A stretch of DNA of 64,000 bases, taken from Shinella zoogloeoides (GTDB lineage: Bacteria > Pseudomonadota > Alphaproteobacteria > Rhizobiales > Rhizobiaceae). The notes beneath the pieces are model-generated. The model was not told where the DNA came from and ran no database searches. It saw only the letters and a program-made list of their open reading frames with translations. Location: positions 186,001 through 250,000 of the forward strand of contig NZ_QNUJ01000006.1 in assembly GCF_003574625.1 (NCBI RefSeq), written 5' to 3'. The position numbers and the translations under genes were made by a program. Of the stretch, positions 8,100 to 16,564 are shown one piece after another. Numbering within the stretch: position 1 is the stretch's first letter; each line of letters starts with the position of its first letter.

Positions 8100-10289
8100 A
8101 TGGCGACGAAAATTCTGGAAGACGGCGGCGAAGCCTATGAGACGCGCGGCGGGGTGACCGTCACGCGGCGGCGCCGTGCGGCGGATTATGCCAATGCGAT
8201 CTCCGCCTATATCGACAGGCTCGACGAGCGGCGTGGCGCGGTCTTCTCCTCGAACTACGAATATCCGGGCCGCTATACGCGCTGGGACACGGCCGTGGTC
8301 GATCCGCCGCTCGGCATCTCCTCCTTCGGCCGCTCCGTCTGGATCGAGGCCTACAATGCGCGCGGCGAGGTGCTGCTGTCGCTGATCGCCGACCGCCTGG
8401 CGAGCGTGCCGGAGCTGGCGCTCGGCGCGCGCACGGCAAGCCGGCTCGATCTCGACGTGAAGCTGCCCGACCGGGTGTTCACCGAGGAAGAGCGCTCGAA
8501 GATGCCGACGGTCTTCACCGTGCTGCGCGCCGTCACCGACCTCTTCCATTCGGCGGAGGATGCGAGCCTCGGTCTCTACGGCGCCTTCGGCTACGACCTC
8601 GCCTTCCAGTTCGACGCCATCGACCTCAAGCTCACGCGGCCGGACGACCAGCGCGACATGGTGCTCTTCCTGCCGGACGAGATCCTCGTCGTCGACCACT
8701 ATGCCGCCAAGGCCTGGATCGACCGCTACGATTTCGCCAAGGGCGGCCTTTCCACCGAGGGCAAGGGCGAGGCGATCGCCGCCGAGCCGTTCCGCACCTC
8801 CGACGTCATCCCGCCGCAGGGCGATCACCGGCCGGGCGAATATGCCGAGCTCGTCGTCAAGGCGAAGGAAAGCTTCAAGCGCGGCGATCTCTTCGAGGTC
8901 GTGCCGGGCCAGAAGTTCTTCGAGCGCTGCGAGAGCAGGCCCTCGGAAATCTCCCGCCGCCTCAAGGCGATCAACCCGTCGCCCTATTCCTTCTTCATCA
9001 ATCTCGGCAACCAGGAATATCTTGTCGGCGCCTCGCCGGAAATGTTCGTGCGCGTGTCGGGCCGGCGCATCGAGACCTGCCCGATCTCCGGCACGATCAA
9101 GCGCGGCGACGACCCGATTGCCGACTCGGAACAGATCCTGAAGCTGCTCAACTCGAAGAAGGACGAATCCGAGCTGACCATGTGCTCGGACGTCGACCGC
9201 AACGACAAGAGCCGCGTGTGCGAGCCCGGCTCCGTCAAGGTCATCGGCCGCCGGCAGATCGAGATGTATTCGCGCCTCATCCATACGGTCGACCATATCG
9301 AGGGGCGCCTGCGCGACGACATGGACGCCTTCGACGGCTTCCTTTCGCATGCCTGGGCCGTGACCGTTACGGGTGCGCCGAAGCTTTGGGCGATGCGCTT
9401 CATCGAGGCGCATGAGAAGAGCCCGCGGGCATGGTATGGTGGGGCGATCGGCATGGTCGGCTTCAACGGCGATATGAATACGGGCCTGACGCTGCGCACC
9501 ATCCGCATCAAGGGCGGCATTGCCGAAGTGCGCGCCGGCGCGACGCTGCTCTACGATTCCAACCCGGAAGAAGAAGAAGCCGAAACCGAACTGAAGGCCT
9601 CCGCCATGATCGCAGCCATCCGCGACGCCAAGTCCGGCAATTCCGCCAAGGTCCAGCGCGACGTCGCGGCTGTCGGGGCAGGGGTGAAGATCCTGCTCGT
9701 CGACCACGAGGACAGCTTCGTGCACACGCTCGCCAACTATTTCCGCCAGACCGGCGCGGAGGTGACGACCGTGCGCACGCCGGTTCCTGAAGAGGTGTTC
9801 GACCGGGTGAAGCCGGACCTCGTCGTGCTGTCGCCGGGCCCCGGCAACCCGAAGGACTTCGACTGCAAGGCGACGATCAGGAAGGCGCGCGCGCGCAGCT
9901 TGCCGATCTTTGGCGTCTGCCTCGGCCTTCAGGCGCTGGCCGAGGCCTATGGCGGGGAGTTGCGCCAGCTCGCCATCCCCATGCATGGCAAGCCCTCGCG
10001 CATCCGCGTGCTGGAGCCGGGCATCGTCTTCTCCGGCCTCGGCAAGGAGGTGACGGTCGGCCGCTACCACTCGATCTTCGCCGACCCGGCCACGCTACCG
10101 CGTGATTTCATCATCACGGCGGAGAGTGAAGACGGCACGATCATGGGCATCGAGCATGCCAGCGAGCCGGTGGCTGCCGTTCAGTTCCACCCGGAATCGA
10201 TCATGACGCTCGGCCAGGATGCCGGCATGCGCATGATCGAGAACGTGGTGGCGCATCTGTCGAAGAAGGCGAGGGTGAAGGCGGCCTAG
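8100..10289 (+). CDS. trpE(G): Anthranilate synthase, fused TrpE-TrpG
   Basis: 729 residues, the length known for rhizobial TrpE(G). It converts chorismate plus glutamine to anthranilate, the first step of tryptophan synthesis. The N-terminal synthase half carries the [13 protein letters not shown] segment, which corresponds to the Trp feedback site region, and the chorismate-binding core up to about residue 505. The glutaminase half starts at [11 protein letters not shown] and has the triad Cys607 (GVCLGLQ), His697 and Glu699 (FHPES). The ATG at 8100, behind a GGAG, was chosen over the in-frame TTG at 8055 inside the attenuator. Expression is controlled by the trpL attenuator. Confidence 0.98.
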   Translation: MATKILEDGGEAYETRGGVTVTRRRRAADYANAISAYIDRLDERRGAVFSSNYEYPGRYTRWDTAVVDPPLGISSFGRSVWIEAYNARGEVLLSLIADRLASVPELALGARTASRLDLDVKLPDRVFTEEERSKMPTVFTVLRAVTDLFHSAEDASLGLYGAFGYDLAFQFDAIDLKLTRPDDQRDMVLFLPDEILVVDHYAAKAWIDRYDFAKGGLSTEGKGEAIAAEPFRTSDVIPPQGDHRPGEYAELVVKAKESFKRGDLFEVVPGQKFFERCESRPSEISRRLKAINPSPYSFFINLGNQEYLVGASPEMFVRVSGRRIETCPISGTIKRGDDPIADSEQILKLLNSKKDESELTMCSDVDRNDKSRVCEPGSVKVIGRRQIEMYSRLIHTVDHIEGRLRDDMDAFDGFLSHAWAVTVTGAPKLWAMRFIEAHEKSPRAWYGGAIGMVGFNGDMNTGLTLRTIRIKGGIAEVRAGATLLYDSNPEEEEAETELKASAMIAAIRDAKSGNSAKVQRDVAAVGAGVKILLVDHEDSFVHTLANYFRQTGAEVTTVRTPVPEEVFDRVKPDLVVLSPGPGNPKDFDCKATIRKARARSLPIFGVCLGLQALAEAYGGELRQLAIPMHGKPSRIRVLEPGIVFSGLGKEVTVGRYHSIFADPATLPRDFIITAESEDGTIMGIEHASEPVAAVQFHPESIMTLGQDAGMRMIENVVAHLSKKARVKAA

Positions 10290-10301
10290 TGTAGCAGGGC
10301 C

Positions 10302-10423
10302 GCCCCTCATCCCCCTGCCGGGACCTTCTCCTCGCAGGCGGGGAGAAGGGGCAGAACGGCGCGCCCAGCGCTCCTCGCCCCGTTTACGGGGAGAGGATGC
10401 CGGCAGGCAGGTGAGGGGCAGCC
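10302..10423. repeat. RIME-like mosaic palindromic repeat
   Basis: A 122-bp intergenic element whose ends CCCCTCATCC and GGTGAGGGGC are inverted, containing CTTCTCCTCGCAGGCGGGGAG and GCCGGCAGGCAG modules. It resembles the Rhizobium-specific intergenic mosaic elements. Related copies lie at 45959-46106 and 57728-58102. Confidence 0.7.
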
Positions 10424-10492
10424 TTAACCTGTGCGCCCAGCCGCGCGGGCTTTGACAAAGCCGCCGTCCTGGTCCATAGCGAACCCCGAGAG

Positions 10493-10528
10493 AAAAACCG
10501 CGTGCACGTCCCCGTGCGCGCGGTTTTG
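10493..10528. terminator. Hairpin in the leader of the Mn exporter gene
   Basis: AAAACCGCG (10494-10502) pairs with CGCGGTTTT (10519-10527). It lies 54 bases before the exporter start. It could end transcription arriving from trpE(G) or act as a 5' leader hairpin; the sequence does not decide. Confidence 0.45.
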
Positions 10529-10548
10529 CGTTGATGGGCCAGGCTTTT

Positions 10549-10563
10549 TGCAACTCGGTTGCA
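10549..10563 (+). promoter_or_regulatory. Mur-like palindrome before the Mn exporter
   Basis: TGCAACTCGGTTGCA is a perfect inverted repeat with a 3-base centre and fits the TGCAA-N5-TTGCA pattern I associate with rhizobial Mur, the Mn-responsive Fur homologue. It ends 17 bases before the ATG at 10581. A site this close to the start could block or sense transcription of the exporter. Confidence 0.45.
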
Positions 10564-10580
10564 TGCGCATGGAGAGCAGA

Positions 10581-11498
10581 ATGGCAAACACGGACGGCAA
10601 CACGGTCAAGCGGCTGGCGCTTTGGGGCATCCCGCTGGCCTTCGGCGTGATGGGGCTGAAGCTCGTCGCCTGGTGGGTGACGGGGTCGGTGGCGCTGCTT
10701 TCGGACGGGCTGGAATCGAGCGTCAACGTGGTGGCGGCCATCGTCGCCTTCGCGGCCATCACCTATGCGGCCAAGCCCGCGGACAAGACGCATCCCTTCG
10801 GTCATCACAAGGCGGAATATCTTTCGGCGGTTCTGGAAGGCGTGCTGATCGTCGTGGCGGCGCTGCTGATCGTCATGGAGGCGGTGCCGGCGGTGATGGC
10901 GCCGGCGTCGATGGAAGCGCCTGTCGTGGGCCTTGCCATCAACTTCGCGGCGGGGGTGATCAATGCCGTCTGGGCCTATGTGCTCATCCGCGCGGGCCGG
11001 CGCTACCGCTCGCCGGCGCTGGCCGCGGACGGGCAGCATATCCTGTCGGATGTCGTTACCTCAATCGGGGTGCTGATCGGCCTCGTCCTTGCCATCGTGA
11101 CCGGCTATGCCGTGCTCGATCCGCTGCTGGCGATCCTCGTCGCGCTCAACATCCTCTACCAGGGCTGGAAGGTCATCGCCCATTCGGTCGATGGCCTGAT
11201 GGACCATGCGGTGGAGCCGGGGGAGGCCGAGGCGATCCAGACGGCCATCGCGGCGCACGGGGCCGGCTCGCTTGGCGTGCACGACCTGAAGACCCGGCGG
11301 GCCGGATCGGCGACCTTCGTCGATTTCCACCTCGTCGTGCCGGCGGCCATGCCCGTCGGGCAGGCGCATGATATCTGCGACCGGCTGGAGGACGCCATCC
11401 GCGCCGTGCAGCCGGGCGCCCAGATCGCCATCCATGTGGAGCCCGAGACGGAAAAGGCGCATGGTGTAAGGGTCAGGATCGAAAGGGTCGGATCATGA
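10581..11498 (+). CDS. Cation diffusion facilitator, YiiP-like Mn2+ exporter
   Basis: 305 residues: about six membrane helices (residues 10-200) and a cytoplasmic ferredoxin-like domain. Family motifs are visible: [12 protein letters not shown] in helix 2, [10 protein letters not shown] in the cytoplasmic loop and [13 protein letters not shown] in helix 5, where the metal-binding Asp and His sit. The position after trpE(G) matches SmYiiP of S. meliloti, which was characterised as a Mn2+ exporter, so Mn2+ is the likely substrate, exported against the proton gradient. GGAGAG precedes the ATG at 10581; earlier in-frame starts (10563, 10569) lie on the Mur-like palindrome. The stop overlaps queF by 4 bases (ATGA). 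Confidence 0.92.
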   Translation: MANTDGNTVKRLALWGIPLAFGVMGLKLVAWWVTGSVALLSDGLESSVNVVAAIVAFAAITYAAKPADKTHPFGHHKAEYLSAVLEGVLIVVAALLIVMEAVPAVMAPASMEAPVVGLAINFAAGVINAVWAYVLIRAGRRYRSPALAADGQHILSDVVTSIGVLIGLVLAIVTGYAVLDPLLAILVALNILYQGWKVIAHSVDGLMDHAVEPGEAEAIQTAIAAHGAGSLGVHDLKTRRAGSATFVDFHLVVPAAMPVGQAHDICDRLEDAIRAVQPGAQIAIHVEPETEKAHGVRVRIERVGS

Positions 11499-11959
11499 GC
11501 AGGACGGACGTATCGGGATTGTCGCAACTCGGGCAGAAGGTGGATCTTCCTGCCGATCCCGATGCCGCGCTTCTGGAAAAGGTGCCGAGCAGCCATGCCG
11601 GCACCGATTTCGTGGTGCGCTTCACCGCGCCGGAATTCACCTCGCTTTGCCCGATGACCGGCCAACCGGACTTCGCGCATATCGTCATCGACTACATTCC
11701 GGACGGCTGGCTCGTCGAATCGAAGTCGCTGAAGCTCTACCTGCATTCTTTCCGCAACCATGGCGCCTTCCATGAGGACTGCACCATCGATATCGCCAAG
11801 CGGCTCGTCGGGCTGCTGGAGCCGAAATGGCTGAGAATCGGCGCCTACTGGTATCCGCGCGGTGGCATTCCGATTGATGTGTTCTGGCAGACCGGTGAAG
11901 CGCCCAAGGGCGTCTGGCTGCCGGACCAGGGCGTGCAGCCGTATCGCGGGCGAGGATGA
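11495..11959 (+). CDS. queF: NADPH-dependent 7-cyano-7-deazaguanine reductase
   Basis: 154 residues, the short (unimodular) QueF type. It reduces preQ0 to preQ1 in queuosine tRNA modification. The nucleophile is Cys52 in [11 protein letters not shown], with Asp59 and the His93-Glu94 pair (FHEDC) of the active site and the VESKSLK motif near 74-80. It overlaps the Mn exporter by ATGA, so the two are cotranslated; no functional link is evident. A CGGCGG/CCGCCG hairpin at 11962-11977 follows the stop without a U-run. Confidence 0.96.
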   Translation: MSRTDVSGLSQLGQKVDLPADPDAALLEKVPSSHAGTDFVVRFTAPEFTSLCPMTGQPDFAHIVIDYIPDGWLVESKSLKLYLHSFRNHGAFHEDCTIDIAKRLVGLLEPKWLRIGAYWYPRGGIPIDVFWQTGEAPKGVWLPDQGVQPYRGRG

Positions 11960-12143
11960 GGCGGCGGGCTTCCGCCGTCCTGCGAGGAAGGCGGGTCATG
12001 AGCCGTCGCCCGGCATTTACCGTGTTTTGCGGTGGCGCGGGTGCGCTCTATCGCCGGGTATCGGTTTTGTTGCATTGTCTTGGCCGGTGAGTCGCATTAT
12101 CTGACAGCGACAGGACTATTGACGAGCAATCCGGAGACTTTGG

Positions 12144-12722
12144 ATGAGCGACGAAGACGACAAGAAGACGGAACTGCCCCTGGGCAAGGAAACGGAAGCG
12201 AACCTTTTCAAGTCGCGTTCGATCTTCATCTACGGGCCGATCAACCAGGAACTGGCGCAGAAGGTCTGCTCGCAGCTCGTGGCGCTTGCCGCCGCCAGCG
12301 ACGAGGACATCCGCATCTACGTCAACTCGCCGGGCGGCCATGTGGAATCGGGCGATTCGATCCACGACATGATCAAGTTCATCAAGCCGAAGGTGTGGAT
12401 GATCGGCACGGGCTGGGTCGCCTCGGCCGGCGCGCTGATCTATGTCGCCGCGCCCAAGGAACGGCGCCTTTGCCTGCCCAACACCCGCTTCCTGCTGCAC
12501 CAACCGTCGGGCGGCACCCGCGGCATGGCATCGGACATCGAGATCCAGGCCCGCGAGATCATCAAGATGAACGAGCGCCTGAACAAGATCTTCGCCGACG
12601 CCACCGGCCAGCCGATCGAAAAGATCGCCAAGGACACGGACCGCGACTACTGGCTCTCCGCCGAGGAAGCCAAGGGCTACGGCCTCGTCTCGCGCATCGT
12701 GAACTCGCAGGGCGATATCTGA
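12144..12722 (+). CDS. clpP: ClpP-family ATP-dependent protease subunit (paralogue)
   Basis: 192 residues. The catalytic triad is complete: Ser94 (WVASAGAL), His119 (LLHQPSGG) and Asp168 (DTDRDYW). The context around Ser and the N-terminus ([10 protein letters not shown]) differ from the canonical ClpP beside clpX and lon, so this is one of the extra ClpP copies usual in rhizobia. It would assemble with a Clp ATPase into a barrel-shaped peptidase. Single gene with its own terminator. Confidence 0.9.
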   Translation: MSDEDDKKTELPLGKETEANLFKSRSIFIYGPINQELAQKVCSQLVALAAASDEDIRIYVNSPGGHVESGDSIHDMIKFIKPKVWMIGTGWVASAGALIYVAAPKERRLCLPNTRFLLHQPSGGTRGMASDIEIQAREIIKMNERLNKIFADATGQPIEKIAKDTDRDYWLSAEEAKGYGLVSRIVNSQGDI

Positions 12723-12747
12723 GGCTTTTCGGCCACTTGAATAAAGG

Positions 12748-12774
12748 AAGCCCTCCCATTGCGGAGGGCTTTTT
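12748..12774 (+). terminator. Intrinsic terminator of clpP
   Basis: AAGCCCTCC, loop CATTGC, GGAGGGCTT, then TTT, 25 bases after the stop codon. Confidence 0.92.
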
Positions 12775-12785
12775 CGTCTGGTGGG

Positions 12786-12814
12786 TTGCGCAGCGGCCTT
12801 CCCGCCGCTATAAG
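12786..12814 (+). promoter_or_regulatory. Promoter of the leu leader-leuA transcript
   Basis: -35 TTGCGC at 12786-12791, 17-bp spacer, -10 TATAAG at 12809-12814. The expected start (about 12821) is only a few bases ahead of the leader-peptide ATG at 12824, so the leader is nearly leaderless, parallel to trpL. Confidence 0.6.
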
Positions 12815-12823
12815 CGCCCCATC

Positions 12824-12949
12824 ATGTTGAAGACCGGCGCACAGATCATCGAACGAGTTTCCCGCGGCAGCGCAGCTGTTCGCGAGCGTTCGCGCGGCTT
12901 CTCCTCGCTTCTTCTTCTCGGCCTTACGCGCGGTTGCCGGGTTCGCTGA
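12824..12949 (+). CDS. leuL: Candidate leu leader peptide upstream of leuA
   Basis: A 41-residue ORF beginning MLKTGAQIIERV and containing FSSLLLLGL: four consecutive Leu codons (CTT CTT CTT CTC) plus a fifth two codons later, near the C-terminus. It lies immediately behind a promoter and ahead of alternative pairing elements and leuA, the gene for the committed step of leucine synthesis. This is the arrangement expected for transcription attenuation by leucine. No other function is likely for so short an ORF. The symbol is by analogy. Confidence 0.7.
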   Translation: MLKTGAQIIERVSRGSAAVRERSRGFSSLLLLGLTRGCRVR

Positions 12950-12992
12950 GGAGCGCCCGGCGGCCGAAAAGCCCGTCCGGCAATAGCTCCTC
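12897..12992 (+). promoter_or_regulatory. Candidate leu attenuator (alternative hairpins)
   Basis: CTCCTC at 12901-12906, just before the Leu codons, can pair with GAGGAG at 12948-12953, which overlaps the leader stop. The same GAGGAGC (12948-12954) can instead pair with GCTCCTC at 12986-12992. The two pairings exclude each other, and a ribosome stalled on the Leu codons covers the first. The second structure is followed only by CGTTTC, so a strong U-run is missing. Confidence 0.5.
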
Positions 12993-13112
12993 GTTTCACC
13001 CCATGCATTAATTCCGGTTCTGGCCGCCCATGGCCAGCATTCGCCGTCGCCAAGCGCCGACCGTTGCGCTAAGACGCTTTCGCGAATGCCGGGACGACGA
13101 AGAGAAGACGCG

Positions 13113-14819
13113 ATGATTGTGAAGACCCACACGCCCAAGCAGGGCATGCCCGATGCAGCAACCAAGTATCAGGCCTATCCGACGATCAGCATCCCGGACC
13201 GCACCTGGCCCGGCAAGACGATCACCGAGGCGCCGATCTGGTGTTCGGTGGACCTGCGCGACGGCAATCAGTCGCTGGTCAACCCGATGGGCCACGACCG
13301 CAAGGCCCGCATGTTCCAGCTCCTGCTCGACATGGGCTTCAAGGAAATCGAGATCGGCTTCCCCTCGGCCTCGCAGACCGACTTCGATTTCGCCCGCTGG
13401 TGCGTCGAGGAGGGCAACGTGTCCGACGACGTCTCGCTGCAGGTGCTGGTCCAGTGCCGGCCGGAGCTGATCACCCGCACCTTCGAGGCGCTGGAAGGCG
13501 CGCATAGGCCGATCATCCACTTCTACAACTCGACCAGCGAATTGCAGCGCCGCGTGGTGTTCGCAAAGGACGTGGCCGGCATCAAGCAGATCGCGACCGA
13601 CGCGGCCAAGATGATCACCGACATGGCGGCCAGGGCCGGCGGCGGCTACCGGTTCGAATATTCGCCGGAGAGCTTCACCGGCACCGAGCTGGAAGTGGCG
13701 CTGGAGATCTGCAACGCCGTCGTCGAGATCGTGAAGCCGACGGCCGACAACAAGCTGATCCTCAACCTGCCCTCCACCGTCGAGATGGCGACGCCGAACA
13801 TCTATGCCGACCAGATCGAGTGGATGTGCCGCAACATCGACAACCGCGAGAACGTCATCATCTCGCTGCATCCGCACAACGACCGCGGCACCGGCATCGC
13901 CGCCACGGAACTGGCTCTGATGGCCGGCGCGGACCGCGTCGAAGGCACGCTCTTCGGCAACGGCGAGCGCACGGGCAATGTCGACGTCGTCACGCTGGCG
14001 CTCAACATGTACACGCAGGGCATCGATCCCAAGCTCGACTGCTCCGACATCGAGCGCATCAAGGCGGTCTACGAATATTCCAACGAGATGGTCATTCCGG
14101 AGCGTCACCCCTATGTCGGCGAACTGGTCTACACGGCCTTCTCCGGCTCGCACCAGGACGCCATCAACAAGGGTATGAAGGCCATCAAGAAGGCCAACAA
14201 GCCGCTCTGGGAAGTGCCCTACCTGCCGATCGACCCGCAGGATGTCGGCCGCTCCTACGAGGCGATCATCCGCATCAACTCGCAGTCCGGCAAGGGCGGC
14301 ATCGCCTATATCCTGCAGGAAGACTACGGTATCAACCTGCCGCGCAACCTGCAGGTGGAGTTCCGCGAGGAGATCCAGCGCATCACCGACGAGGAAGGCG
14401 TGGAGCTTCCCTCCAAGCGCATCCATGAGCAGTTCATGCAGCGCTATGTCACGCAGCCGGGCACGCGCCTGCGTTTCGTCGACCATCATACCTATCCCGA
14501 CGGCGAGCAGAAGGGCACGCGCATCGTCGCGGCCGAGATCACCGACGGCGGCGAGGTGAAGCGCATCGAGGGCAGGGGCACCGGCCCGATTGACGGCTTC
14601 ATCAACGCGCTGTCGATCTATCTCGGCATCCCCATGTCCGTCGCCGACTATTCCGAGCACTCGCTCCAGCACGGCTCGAACGCGGCGGCCATCGCCTATG
14701 TCGAAGTCGAGCATCCGGGCGGCAAGCTCTTCGGCGTCGGCATCAACACGAACATCGTGACCGCCTCGCTGGAAGCCATCGTCTCCGCCGCCAACCGGGT
14801 GCTGGCGACGCGCGGCTGA
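13113..14819 (+). CDS. leuA: 2-isopropylmalate synthase
   Basis: 568 residues. It condenses acetyl-CoA and 2-oxoisovalerate, the committed step of leucine synthesis. The signature LRDGNQSLVNPMG is near residue 49, the metal-site motif HPHNDRGTG near 255, and GNGERTGNVD follows. The C-terminal third is the regulatory LeuA dimer domain that binds leucine. I chose the ATG at 13113 (MIVKTHTPKQG) over 13086; its ribosome binding site is weak (AAGAGAAG). The gene is preceded by the leader peptide and followed by a strong terminator. Confidence 0.97.
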   Translation: MIVKTHTPKQGMPDAATKYQAYPTISIPDRTWPGKTITEAPIWCSVDLRDGNQSLVNPMGHDRKARMFQLLLDMGFKEIEIGFPSASQTDFDFARWCVEEGNVSDDVSLQVLVQCRPELITRTFEALEGAHRPIIHFYNSTSELQRRVVFAKDVAGIKQIATDAAKMITDMAARAGGGYRFEYSPESFTGTELEVALEICNAVVEIVKPTADNKLILNLPSTVEMATPNIYADQIEWMCRNIDNRENVIISLHPHNDRGTGIAATELALMAGADRVEGTLFGNGERTGNVDVVTLALNMYTQGIDPKLDCSDIERIKAVYEYSNEMVIPERHPYVGELVYTAFSGSHQDAINKGMKAIKKANKPLWEVPYLPIDPQDVGRSYEAIIRINSQSGKGGIAYILQEDYGINLPRNLQVEFREEIQRITDEEGVELPSKRIHEQFMQRYVTQPGTRLRFVDHHTYPDGEQKGTRIVAAEITDGGEVKRIEGRGTGPIDGFINALSIYLGIPMSVADYSEHSLQHGSNAAAIAYVEVEHPGGKLFGVGINTNIVTASLEAIVSAANRVLATRG

Positions 14820-14843
14820 TCGGCCGGTCACATGAAATGACGA

Positions 14844-14875
14844 GAGCCCGGCAGCGTTGCTACCGGGCTCTTTTT
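14844..14875 (+). terminator. Intrinsic terminator of leuA
   Basis: GAGCCCGG, an 11-base loop, CCGGGCTC, then TTTTT, 24 bases after the stop codon. Confidence 0.93.
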
Positions 14876-14922
14876 GTCGGCTTGCGATCGTCGTGAGGAC
14901 GGCGGCCCCAAAGGCGGCCCAC

Positions 14923-15028
14923 CTAGAGCATTTCCGCTTCTCTTCGAATCGCGAAAACGCTCCAACTCTTTATTTCTACGCAATCCCGGACGCAAAACCG
15001 CTTCGCACTTTTGTTGGAATTGCTCTAG
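14923..15028. repeat. Rhizobial intergenic repeat with CTAGAGC ends
   Basis: A 106-bp element bounded by CTAGAGCATTTCC and GGAATTGCTCTAG in inverted orientation, with the inner GCTTCTCTTCGAATCGCG and GCAAAACCGCTTCGCAC modules. I recognise this as a common dispersed repeat of Rhizobiaceae. Its right end overlaps the stop codon of the anti-sigma gene (TAG on the minus strand at 15025-15027). Confidence 0.75.
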
Positions 15029-15879
15029 ATGGTCGTGGAAACCGCCTCGGCGATGCGTTCCAGGTTCGGGTCGGCCGAGGGGCCGACGACGACATAGGAA
15101 GCGTTGCCCTTCTGCCAGGAGACGAGGCCGATGTCGTTGCGCATGCTCTCGGCAAGCGACGTCTTGCCGTCGATTGGCTCGCTTTGCAGGAAACAGATGG
15201 CGAAGACCTCGTTGTCGGTGTCCCGATAGAGGAGCTGCGCGGTCGGCTTGCCGCCGGCGACGAGCAGGCGGGCGCCCTCGAAGGTCAGCTTTTCCGCCGA
15301 AAGGTCGGGAAGCTGGAACTTCACGCCCGTGCTGGCCGAGAGCCATTCCACGATATGCGCCGCGTCGTTGGCCGGCACTTCCACCAGATGGCGCGCCTGG
15401 CGCGAATAGATGCGGTGGTAGTCGGCGATGTCGTCGAGCCAGGTGCGGGCCGGGGCGAACTGGTTGCTGGCGGCCTGGAAGGCGGTCTGCTTCTGTTCGG
15501 AGATCAAATAGCCGACGGCGCCGCCGGACAGGAAGATCACCAGCGATGCGGCGAGCGCCTGCGGCCAGAAGGCGCTGCGGCGGCCTGCCGGCACGGCGGC
15601 GACTGGCGCGCCGACAAAACCGAGCTTCGGCGCTTCCTCCTCGTTCCGGCCGGCTTCCTTGATGTTGCGCACGAGGTCGAGCGGGATCGGCTCCTGCAGC
15701 ATCCTGTCGAAGGCGCGCGCGCCGAATTCGCTGCCGAGCTTGAGCTTCTCATAGACGGCGCGGGCCTCGTCGTCGGCGGCGAGGAGGACGTTGATCTCCT
15801 CGACTTCCTCCTCCGGCAACTGGCCATCGAGATAGGCGGACAACCGAACCTCGAGCGGGAGACCCCGTGTGCTTTCCAC
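15025..15879 (-). CDS. Membrane-anchored anti-sigma factor
   Basis: 284 residues. The N-terminus (LPLEVRLSAYLDGQLPEEE) resembles a sigma-binding anti-sigma domain without the zinc HxxxCxxC motif. One membrane helix lies near residues 107-127 (ALAASLVIFLSGGAVGYLI), followed by a periplasmic sensor domain of about 155 residues. The GTG start is 2 bases after the ECF sigma stop and uses an AAAGGAGG inside that gene, so sigma and anti-sigma are coupled. It should hold the sigma factor at the membrane until a periplasmic signal arrives. The stop codon lies within a dispersed repeat, so the C-terminus may have been set by its insertion. Confidence 0.88.
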   Translation of the reverse strand: MESTRGLPLEVRLSAYLDGQLPEEEVEEINVLLAADDEARAVYEKLKLGSEFGARAFDRMLQEPIPLDLVRNIKEAGRNEEEAPKLGFVGAPVAAVPAGRRSAFWPQALAASLVIFLSGGAVGYLISEQKQTAFQAASNQFAPARTWLDDIADYHRIYSRQARHLVEVPANDAAHIVEWLSASTGVKFQLPDLSAEKLTFEGARLLVAGGKPTAQLLYRDTDNEVFAICFLQSEPIDGKTSLAESMRNDIGLVSWQKGNASYVVVGPSADPNLERIAEAVSTTI

Positions 15880-15881
15880 GA

Positions 15882-16400
15882 TCAGGCCCTCCTTTCTGCC
15901 TGTTCGGAGATCATGGCCGCGAGCCTGATGCGGGCCGCCGAGAGCCGGCTCATCACCGTGCCGATCGGTATCCCGAGGATATCCGCCGCGTCCCGGTAGC
16001 TGTGCCCTTCGACATTCACCAGCAGGAAGACACTCGAAAGGCCCTCCGGCATCGTCATGATCAATTTGTGCAACTGTTTGGCATAGACCGCCTTGTCGGC
16101 CGATGCGTCGACATGCAGGCTGTCCTGCTCGGCAACATCTACAGTGCCGGACCCTGTGCGGACCTTTCGCTTGCGGATCTCGTCCACCCAGAGATTGCGC
16201 GTCATGGCATAAACCCAGCTTTCCAGCCGGCCTTCCCCGTTCCAGAGATGGCTTCGCGTGATGGCCCTCTCACATGCTTCCTGCACGAGGTCGTCTGCAT
16301 CGCTGCCATTGCGCGTCAGCGTCATGGCGAAACGGCGCAGCTTCGGCAGCAAATTGACCAATTCTCGCCGGAACTCATTCGATTCTGCCGTCGGACGCAT
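15882..16400 (-). CDS. ECF-type RNA polymerase sigma factor
   Basis: 172 residues. Sigma region 2 (residues 18-85) has the -10 recognition helix DADDLVQEACERAITRSHLW and the RLESWVYAMTRNLWVDEIRKRK segment; region 4 (105-160) has the helix-turn-helix EGHSYRDAADILGIPIGTVMSRL. There is no extended C-terminal domain. It is paired with the anti-sigma gene directly downstream. A possible self-recognised promoter of GGAAA-N16-CGTT type lies about 100 bases upstream. I cannot assign a stimulus. Confidence 0.93.
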   Translation of the reverse strand: MRPTAESNEFRRELVNLLPKLRRFAMTLTRNGSDADDLVQEACERAITRSHLWNGEGRLESWVYAMTRNLWVDEIRKRKVRTGSGTVDVAEQDSLHVDASADKAVYAKQLHKLIMTMPEGLSSVFLLVNVEGHSYRDAADILGIPIGTVMSRLSAARIRLAAMISEQAERRA

Positions 16401-16500
16401 TGCTTTTCCAAGGGAACGTTCGGGATCAAAACTCTATTCGCCCCCCGGCCGGGCAGCGACCGCCTGATATGAAACATTCTTCCCTTGGTCCGCAAGCATG

Positions 16501-16535
16501 AACGGCAATCCGGAACGCAGTTTCCCCGCGTTCCG
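16501..16535 (-). promoter_or_regulatory. Candidate ECF promoter and inverted repeat
   Basis: On the minus strand GGAAA (16525-16521), 16 bases, CGTT (16504-16501) is one base from the GGAAC-N16-CGTT pattern of alphaproteobacterial ECF promoters. The same stretch holds a perfect inverted repeat CGGAACGC / GCGTTCCG (16511-16518 and 16528-16535). Both lie between the TPR gene and the sigma gene, so autoregulation is possible. Confidence 0.35.
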
Positions 16536-16564
16536 CAACGTTTATTCCTGGGTTTGACGCGCGG

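Noticed and set aside
7851-10070. 739-codon frame opposite trpE(G)
   Set aside because: Shadow of trpE(G); it also crosses the trp attenuator.
11960-12143. Possible regulatory RNA between queF and clpP
   Set aside because: Only a 6-bp GC hairpin without U-run; no recognisable riboswitch.
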